Below, piece by piece: positions 56,700 to 64,000 of a stretch of 64,000 nucleotides of DNA (position 1 is its first letter; each line of letters opens with the position of its first letter). The notes below the pieces were generated by a model that was not told the origin of the DNA, made no database searches, and saw only the letters and a list, made by a program, of their open reading frames with translations. The translations under genes were made by a program, and so were the position numbers. This DNA is from Cerrena zonata. Lineage: Eukaryota > Basidiomycota > Agaricomycetes > Polyporales > Cerrenaceae. The DNA lies in assembly GCA_038087015.1 (NCBI GenBank), contig JASBNA010000110.1:1-64000 (forward strand). Direction: 5' to 3'.

Positions 56700-57520
56700 T
56701 GTGTACAGATGTGCTGCGAAGTTCGAACGTCACACATTTCAAAACCCTGCGATTGTGTTCAAATTCAAAGTACACACAAGCCGGGCGCGCTCTGCACGGG
56801 CTATAGGACGCACTCTCTATGTAGCCTCTATGGATTTGTCTGATGCTTTTCCTTCCACGGAACTCGCAGCATTGTGGATAAAACTCAAAGATTGGAGGGC
56901 CACCGGCTCTATTTTTGATTGGCGCCGTATGCTTTACACCGTGACCCGTATGTCCTATGTCGTAAGGACTGGAAGCGAAATATTACGGTCGTTCAAATCC
57001 TTCCTAGGATTCAAGTTGCTGATTAGTGATTCCGCTTCCCCCATTCTGTGGATCTTCTATATGTCGGATCTCGCAATCCCTTGTCACGAATGAGACATTG
57101 AATTTGAGGGCACCGTGCTGTGTGCTATCATCCAGGCTGACGACGTTGCTCTCTTATCAACATCTATCAAGGCGTTACAATTGAAGTGGTTTCATGTCGG
57201 TCAACATGATCAAATCGCTTGCCATGGCATTTGGAAGCATATCGCACAAGGAAGATCTCACACTTTATATAGGCGACACACCAATGCTCTGGACGATTGA
57301 ATACACATTCATCGACGTCACTTTTACCTCTACCCATCGCAATATTTTCAAGAGGCATTAATCCACAAAACAAAATAAAGTTGCCTGTGTCGTTCGTGCC
57401 ACATTGTCAGCGGAAGGATACACAGGTCCTCTTCCCATCTGGGAAGGTCTTTTATTGTTTCTTGCACGTGTCGACCCCCACCTCACTTTTGGTCTCCTTG
57501 GATGTTGACTATTCTCTGCT
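56700..57520 (+). pseudogene. Non-LTR retrotransposon reverse transcriptase relic
   Basis: LYVASMDLSDAFPSTELAAL matches the first catalytic-aspartate motif of LINE-type reverse transcriptases. SDSASPILWIFYMSDLAIP is the template-grip region, and AIIQADDVALLSTSIKALQL holds the DD active site in another frame. Further on come SISHKEDLTLYIGDTPMLWT, EYTFIDVTFTSTHRNIFKRH and VVRATLSAEGYTGPLPIWEG, all segments that follow the reverse transcriptase in basidiomycete elements. Stops and shifts (TGA after CHE near 57090, breaks near 57300 and 57360) kill the frame. The endonuclease and 3' end are not visible. Confidence 0.75.
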
Positions 57521-57529
57521 GTATGACCC

Positions 57530-58115
57530 TCGAAGCCAATCAATGGCACTCAAATATCAACATGGTTCTGAAACACACAAGCAGACAGGACCTCCCCATA
57601 TGATCACGATGACAGAGACTGAACCCAGATTCGTCACTCCGACACCCACGAGCAACATTCACCCGGAACAGTTCAAGTGTCAGGATGAGGGATGCCAATG
57701 AGTCCCAGTACCACGACGACTGCGACAGTAACGCCCTATTCTGTTCTTGTGCTGTCTCGAGTCGTGTGTATATATGATCTGCAATTACGGCCTCCTAGTC
57801 CCGAGTCTCCTCTCAGGTGTCACCAATCCGATCGCGTTACTCTCTAATATGGACCACAGTTCGGTGCTCTACAATGACACCTCTCTTATTTCACCTCAGA
57901 TATCCTCAATCCGGGCGGTGACTCCCCTATCTAGCTTCTGCAGTCTTAAATCCCTATCCTCATTTCTCATTCTGGTGTCCATCAGGAAGATCTACATTAC
58001 CTGAGGCTCTGAGAGCATGATTTCAATCCTCTCAGTTGTTTCAGAGCGTTCAGGAGTGATCGAAGGCTCTCAGAGGCTTCAGAGGCTTCAGCTCAATATT
58101 TTATTATTTTAGCAG
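57530..58115. other. Stretch without gene, outer flank of Plavaka copy 2
   Basis: CTCTCAGAGGCTTCAG-type words are repeated at 58000-58095. A related word TCTGAGGAGTCTGAGCAT occurs at the very end of the window (63983-64000), which may be the other subterminal region of the element. Confidence 0.4.
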
Positions 58116-58118
58116 AAA

Positions 58119-61100
58119 TCAAGAGATACATTCGAAAGTATGGTAGTCAATGTATCGGTTGACATAAAATAAATCAAATGCATCTAGGGAATAGGCAAAG
58201 CGAAAATCTACAGGGATAGTGACATCTTTGAAAACCGGAACAAGATGAACTGCACGGACAATTGTATCAAGATGAACCACACTCGTCACTTGTTGGTCTT
58301 CAAACATTTCCGGTCTTACCGCCCATATTCCTGTAACTTCGTTCGGCTGATCCCCCACCGTCTCGAACCACTGAACAAGAGCACAAGGCATAGCTACGTT
58401 GTCATGGCTGAGCATGAGGAATGCCTTCACACGTGCTACCAACATGCTTCGCATCCCGGTGATTGTAGGGTCAATATTGATAAGGACGGTATCGTATCGT
58501 GCATCTGATCCCTTCAACCATGAGGCTGTACTACGGATAAGCTCGTGACGTAGTCCACCAGTACCAGAGGCATCGCTTGGTGCATAAAATGTAGCAGTGG
58601 CAATATGGTAGAGTCCAATATTGCCTTGAAGTTCGGGGCAGTCTTCAACAGGTAGATCATCACCAGAAATATCTAGATCCTCATTCTCTTGATCAAAAAG
58701 GAACCGGCGCAGATATCCTTCAAGGTGTGGTTCCTCGATCAACGCAGAGATCCGTTGAACATTACGAGAATATGCTTTATTAAATTGAGATCAGGGTTCC
58801 ATGTGATACTACATGAATTCACATACCTGGGCGTTGTGAAACAGTAACTTCCGAGAGGACCTGGTGGTTTGCTTCTCCTTCAATATATCCACGGTAGTTA
58901 TCATCGTTATCCTCATCGTCAGGGGGTGGGTTCGCCACTCTAACCTGCGTTCGACTTGGTTGAAGCATGCCGCGAGCAATGAAACTTGTCCGAGCAGCCT
59001 GCAATTTATCGAGCCGTTGGTTTGTAGTGAGAATCTGTACAAGAGGGTTATTTTTGCTTGAGCGCCGCCATGGACGTTTTACAGCACGGATGTGTTTTGA
59101 TTCAGTGATAGACGAGCAGAGGCCATTGGGTGAGCCAAACAACTTGATACCAGCGATATAATGCTCAAGAGCGTGCTGGCGAGGTAACGAAAACCCATCA
59201 GGTCGGATGCCGACTTCCTCGAAGATGGTGCGGTGCTGGTGAAAACGGTCGAGTGCATCTTGCATTGCCTCCAAGTGTTCGGTTAAGTGATAGGAGCGTC
59301 GAGCAAGGTAACAGAAGTCTAGAAATGCGGCAATGCATTTTACGACTCAATCAGGTACATAGCCCTCAATCGCCGATAGATAGACTTTCATAAAGCCTTT
59401 AGAATCATTCCCTGTCCACTGCTGGAAACGCCGACCTTCTGGGAAACGTCGTAAGCCTGGGAATGAAGGCACTGAAGTAATTCTGCCACCAGAATATCGG
59501 ATCAGCTGCAATACATCACAACAAATATGGGTCACTTGCCTGCGATCAATATCACCCATAATCTGATTTGCTTTAGCTTTTGAGTGCGTAGCATAAATGT
59601 ACTGTTCAACCCATAATACAAGGTGATCCTTGAAGGTCCCCTTGATCATTTGGTGCAAGAGATCAGGAGTAAGGAGTTCGTGGATATCAGCACGAGGAAA
59701 TCGCATCGTAAATGGCTAAGGTCACATATCTTCAGGATACAATGTAGAAATCATGCAATGGAAAACTCACAATAACACCGGAGTCAATTCCCCATCCTGT
59801 CCAGATTGTTTCGTCACTAAATCCTTCGCGTCCCCAGAGAAAATGTGTGTGGTCGTGGGTTCGAGGACGTCCAGCAGTATCCAGCTTCTCAGGAGGACTA
59901 AGACATCTATATTATTGAAGTAAGATATGACGTCAAGTGAGTTTCATGAAATCGCCTCACTTTGGACACCAGCCTGAGACAATCCCACTGAGAACGACCT
60001 GTTCCGGATAGTCGGCAATATACGGTCCCAACTGATAAACTGCGTGACGGATGTGTCCATCAGGGCAGTAAACAACTTCAGGTGTAGACATTCCAGCACG
60101 GAGTGGCTTAAGAACCCGAGTAATGGACATGTGGTATAACTGTTTCCGGAATAATCGGAATTCTTCGGTATCCTCGGCATCGCGCGAGACCTTTGGTATT
60201 GATAGAAAAGCAACTGGAAGAATTGCATCGCGATGGGCGCGTCGTAATGAATTATCAATGTTCCCAAGAGAGAGATAGAACGGATGAAACTCTTGGTGAC
60301 CAGTCGCAACTGAGACTGTGGTCTTGTCAGAGCCACCTATGATTGGGACTACCATTGAGCCATGTGTGTTCTGGTCTGCGGCGATTTCGTTCTATGTACA
60401 AATTGAGCTCAACCGATAAGAGACACTAGAAAAGAACTCACTGCTTTCTGATACACCCAATCGCCAGACATCAAGTTGGAGACACGCCGTTTCTGAGGTC
60501 CAGTGTATTCTTGAAATGGAATATAGTCAAATTTTCCATCAAACTCCTTGTTGTTCAGCATATTGTGAACAACAGTTTGAGTATTCCGACAGTAGACAGT
60601 GTATGTTGCGCGTTTCCACTGTGGATCATCACGCGCAAGTGGTCCCATGAAATGGAATGAAAACGACTCCCAGGGCGCATCACCATGTTGGATGGAATCA
60701 ATAGTTGCATACATCTCCTCCGCACTCGAAAAGATAGATTCTTGCTGATAATGAGCCTCGAGAATCTTGAATAGAGTATCGAGATCTGGCGCTGATGTTT
60801 CAGTCTTTTGAAAGGCATGTTCTGCAAAGGAAAAAGAGGCGGAGTTAGCGAAGGGATACCAGTCGTCTACAGCTTCATCTGGAGGAGGATTTAACGGTAT
60901 CGCATCCTCATCATCGATTATGGTAGCTGTAATATATAACAATCAATCATCTTCATACTTAGCTTATATCAGTATAAGGAGACGTACCATTGAGTGTTGG
61001 GTGATATCGGAATGTTGAGTGTGGTGGCCGTGGTCGCTGGAGTTTGTGACTATGACAGTGTGCTCAGTGTATGGAGACTCCTCTACGGCTTCGGAACGTT

Positions 61101-61138
61101 AGTGGACAATCAGGGCAGGGTACGCGAGGAGCTGGCAT
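58119..61138 (-). pseudogene. Plavaka-type (CMC superfamily) transposase, copy 2, two nonsense codons only
   Basis: Start MPAPRVPCPDCPLTFRSRRG has a C2H2-like finger (CPDC ... HCHSH), then a linker. The core follows: SFSFHFMGPLARDDPQWKRA, NLMSGDWVYQKA, IGGSDKTTVSVATGHQEFHP, PDGHIRHAVYQLGPYIADYP and SGWCPKC. It continues with ADIHELLTPDLLHQMIKGTF, SLPRQHALEHYIAGIKLFGS, CSSITESKHIRAVKRPWRRS, and a C-terminal domain with FYAPSDASGTGGLRHELIRS and DFRFAYSLDAFDLFYVNRYI, ending FECIS. Introns have normal GT-AG ends and the frame joins well across them. Only two lesions were found: TGA at 61061-61063 inside the zinc finger and TGA at 59347-59349 (PD-stop-VVKC). It belongs to a different Plavaka lineage from copy 1. 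It is head to head with a partner gene at 160 bases. Confidence 0.9.
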
Positions 61139-61298
61139 GATAGTATAGTTGTTTCGCAGAGTGAAGCGTTGGAAATAAGTCAGCGCGCGTGATGCAAATA
61201 CGAGACAAGCATGAATGCCAGCGCGTCTTTCATAACATTCCGATACCTAATACACAAACTCTACTTCTCCCACTACACTCATTTTTACTTGCACTGGT
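61139..61298. promoter_or_regulatory. Shared divergent promoter region of Plavaka copy 2 and its partner
   Basis: 160 bases separate the two start codons, against 164 in copy 1, although the partner genes differ. No clear TATA box; short pyrimidine-rich patches (CTCTACTTCTCCCACTACACT) precede the plus-strand start, as is common in fungal promoters. Confidence 0.5.
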
Positions 61299-63847
61299 AT
61301 GCCTCGCCAGCTTCGCTCACAAGCCAAAATGGCAACAGGTAGCCCTGGAGATGTTCCGGATCCAACGATGAATGCACAAACACCTACTAGTCAGCCAACT
61401 GGTCAATCCTCAATCAAACTGAAGCGTGCACAGACACTTACTAGTACCTCTCCTCAGAGTGCAGAAGAACCTGTATCTGCACCATCAGAGTGTACAGTCA
61501 TTGTACCACCAAAGCAACAGCGTGGACGTCCTCCGAAGTCAGATATAGCCTCAGCGTCTTCCGTAGCTGCAACACTCACCCCTCGAAAGAAGCCTACCTC
61601 TCGAAAGAAGCCAATACCTGCTGCGAAGAAAATCCTGATAGCATCTCGTACGGCTGATGTCCCAACATAAGGTACAGTATTATGCCCTCCTCATCATGAC
61701 GAAAAAGATATTGCTGTTGTAAACAATGACAAATTCTTTACAGAGAATGAACTCACGGTTGATATACATCAACACAGTCCTATGAATATTGATATCCCAG
61801 CACCCGTCCTCAATTCACAACATCTGGACGATGAAACCCCTCCATCACCCCCTTACCGTATCCGACCAAGTAACGACCCTCATCCTGCAGTGACAGCAGG
61901 CATTGCTCCACGTACACGGGCCGATATATCTTTGGTTGCAGAGCAGAAAAGACGGGAAAGGCAAGACAAGATTGATACCAAGAAAAGGTTGGTGGAGGAG
62001 CAGAAGCGTATACTGGACCAGGGCCTGCTTGAACTGGCCAAGTATGAGCAGGATATTGATGAGGTGATCGAAATCGAGAGTGATATGGGGGATGAGACTG
62101 GGAACTTGCAGGTAGAGGTTGGGGGTGATAGTGATGCTGCAATGGACTTGGACTTCAACGATGGGAACCCGGTCGAGGACATGGTCTATCAGGCACCAAG
62201 GACCATAGCAGATCCAATCTCTGTGTCAAACACTGCTGTTCCACCGAAGGCTACAAGTGTGAGCACGCATATTTTTGTCTCTTGATTGCGTTAACGACTC
62301 AGATGGTTGATAGAAGAAAGCCAAGACAAAGAGGGAGCAACGTACCGAAATCCACCAACAATTCGAGCAGCAGAAGAAGAATGTTGCGTCTAGTCGGCAG
62401 ATGAAGAACACTGCGAGTGTACACAAGGGAGGGAGTCAGAGGTAAGCAACCATGAACGTTGAAAGGTCAACGTTCGAACATTTTGGGTTCTTGTTGGGCG
62501 GCTCACTGACATAATCATAATGATGTCCGAGTCATCAGCTCAGGTTCGAACTTAAAGAAACTGAAATCCTCAGTATCCGAGTCTACGCCGGGTGCCCTGA
62601 AGTCAGTTTGGCGTTCATTAGCAGGTCTTGACTGTCCCTCTAGCTCTGCCACAGCCACAAAAGCTCATATCGGTCATAAGCGGACTGTGTCAGTTGAGGG
62701 TGTAGGTGGCTTGACCGACAGGGATGTACGATCTCAAGCTCCTGTACGTTCCAAAGGGATTCGAGCAAAGCAGGCATGTGCAACAGTGTTCTCACATTTT
62801 CCTTCGCTGTTCTGACTTGTATCCTCCACCAAAGATGGTCGAATTGATAGAAGATGATTCCGATGACATCGAGTCATCTCGTGTGCTTCTGCCCAATAAC
62901 AAACGACGAGCCCCCAAGACCGAAGTCAATCCTGGTGTTTCTATTAGCGTCACCTCTCTCCCCGCTAACATTCAAGTGTTATGGCGTACACATGTTATCC
63001 CAACCCTCCTCGACTATGCTGGCTGTTCCAAGGAACCTTGGCACTTTGAGAAAACCGAGTCATTCATTGCGGTTCTGCAAGATATCCTTGATCTTGTCTA
63101 CCCTGAGGAACAATATGACTTGAACCTTTCTACCGGAAATAAAACCATTAAAATTGTATGTACACCTCTCCCTTTTCTACAATAGCCCCTTCTACATCTT
63201 TCCTCCAGGCACGACAAGCAATACATACATGGCGAAAGTCATTAATGAATGAGGCATCAACCGCGACCAAAAACTATCTGACTTCATTAGGCAATCGCTC
63301 CACTATTCTCCGTTTTGTTGCACACGCCATGAAGTTCAACAACGGTGCTGCGTTCTGGGCGGTACCGTGTTCAGACGGAACTGAGGTATGGTACAGTTTC
63401 AATATGAATTATTGCCACCGCTTATATGTCCATAGGAGCCAGATGGAGCATTACAATCAGACTTCATTTTGCGAACAATCGCGGTTAGATATACTGCCTG
63501 AGGGTGCCCTTGGATTGGCCATAACTGCGGTAATATTTTCGCTCTCATTTATTCTAATATCTCATTCTAAGCTTCTATTCTCGCAGGTTGAGCGCGCCTT
63601 CAGTATGTGGGTCTCCGGTGAACTGATCAAAAGCAAGGATCAGTTCTCAGCAGAGAAGTGTCAGACAACGACCAAGCAATGGATGGTCAGTGTTGCTGCT
63701 GCCGCAGAAGAACCGGATGATTTCAAAGAGATCCTTGACAACGCAGCTCGCTATGTCAGAATCTCCAAGAGTGACGGTCCTACTACGAGCAATGACATTG
63801 CAAATAACGAAAGCGGACGTGGCGCCGTCTTTAAGCGTCGCAAATGA
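61299..63847 (+). CDS. AT-hook/coiled-coil partner gene of Plavaka copy 2, probably one frameshift
   Basis: Start MPRQLRSQAKMATGSPGDVP. An AT-hook-like core (QQRGRPPKSD) sits at about residue 75, followed by basic repeats (RKKPTSRKKPIPAAKK). The second exon holds a long charged coiled coil (RADISLVAEQKRRERQDKID to LLELAKYEQDIDEVIEIE). The conserved C-terminal domain reads VLWRTHVIPTLLDYAGCSKE, QDILDLVYPEEQYDL, RQAIHTWRKSLMNEASTATK, LRFVAHAMKFNNGAAFWAVP, GALQSDFILRTIAVRYTA, LPEGALGLAITA, VERAFSMWVSGELIKSKDQF and ends VFKRRK. This domain is common in uncharacterised agaricomycete proteins. The frame changes by one base between RYTA and LPEGAL near 63495, so the copy may be dead. AT-hook plus coiled coil suggests DNA binding, for example transposon end recognition; this is inference. 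Confidence 0.65.
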
Positions 63848-63849
63848 GC

Positions 63850-64000
63850 TTGGAATCGAGCACCTATAGCATTCACCACACTCCTTATGTTATAATACTG
63901 ATCACTAATCGCACATGGACATCTAGAATTGTGTAATGATTTGGTCTCGATACTACAATACATTCATTTATTAATACCAATGTCTGAGGAGTCTGAGCAT
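63850..64000. other. Window end, flank of the Plavaka copy 2 element
   Basis: No gene. The last bases (TGTCTGAGGAGTCTGAGCAT) resemble words at 58000-58095, so the element boundary is probably just beyond the window. Confidence 0.3.

Noticed and set aside
1..64000. tRNA, rRNA or other structured RNA genes
   Set aside because: None was recognised by eye; a dedicated covariance-model scan would be needed to exclude them.

Overview
The window reads as nuclear DNA of a basidiomycete fungus, most likely an Agaricomycete. Genes are split by many roughly 50-base GT-AG introns. The protein families include several typical of mushroom-forming fungi: Plavaka-type transposases, DUF6532, DUF6589 and MULE-like transposases with a protease module. 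A few housekeeping genes sit in a sea of decayed transposons. There are no operons, no CRISPR and no bacterial or organellar features. All family names come from recognising motifs by eye; no search was run.

Layout. At 1-5 kb, minus strand, lie a decayed ABCC transporter and a decayed coiled-coil gene. At 5-11 kb there is a repeat field: a Tc1/mariner-type MITE, diverged copies of repeats that recur at 39.9-42 kb, and a broken cyclin. At 11.6-17.2 kb a first Plavaka transposase pseudogene lies head to head with a broken DUF6532 gene, followed by a nucleotidyltransferase-like remnant. At 18.4-22.4 kb there is mostly repeat DNA with a clean MITE carrying a 3-base target duplication. The conserved core is 22.5-30.8 kb: the kinetochore gene SPC25, a Dbf2/Sid2 kinase missing its N-lobe, an intact DUF262 gene and an intact leukotriene-A4-hydrolase-type M1 aminopeptidase. 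A second, partial aminopeptidase copy (31.4-32.3 kb) breaks off exactly at half a MITE. At 33-38 kb there are relics: a NACHT-like fragment, a small membrane protein and a truncated LYS9. At 38.4-42 kb a 1.2 kb inverted-repeat transposon contains a nested MITE, followed by a repeat block. At 45-50.2 kb lies a decayed MULE-like transposase joined to a ubiquitin-protease-like domain. At 50.3-56.4 kb there is a composite with long inverted repeats, an apparently intact DUF6589 gene and a broken RecQ-like helicase head to head. At 56.7-57.5 kb there is a non-LTR reverse transcriptase relic. At 58.1-63.85 kb a second, better preserved Plavaka transposase lies head to head with an AT-hook/coiled-coil partner gene.

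How parts fit together. Both Plavaka copies have a divergent partner about 160 bases away, and DUF6589/RecQ has the same two-gene head-to-head plan, so paired transposon genes sharing one promoter region are a theme here. The MITEs with CAC termini and 3-base duplications are plausible passengers of a CMC/Plavaka-type transposase. The core genes SPC25, the Dbf2-like gene, DUF262 and the aminopeptidase have separate cellular roles and are simply neighbours.
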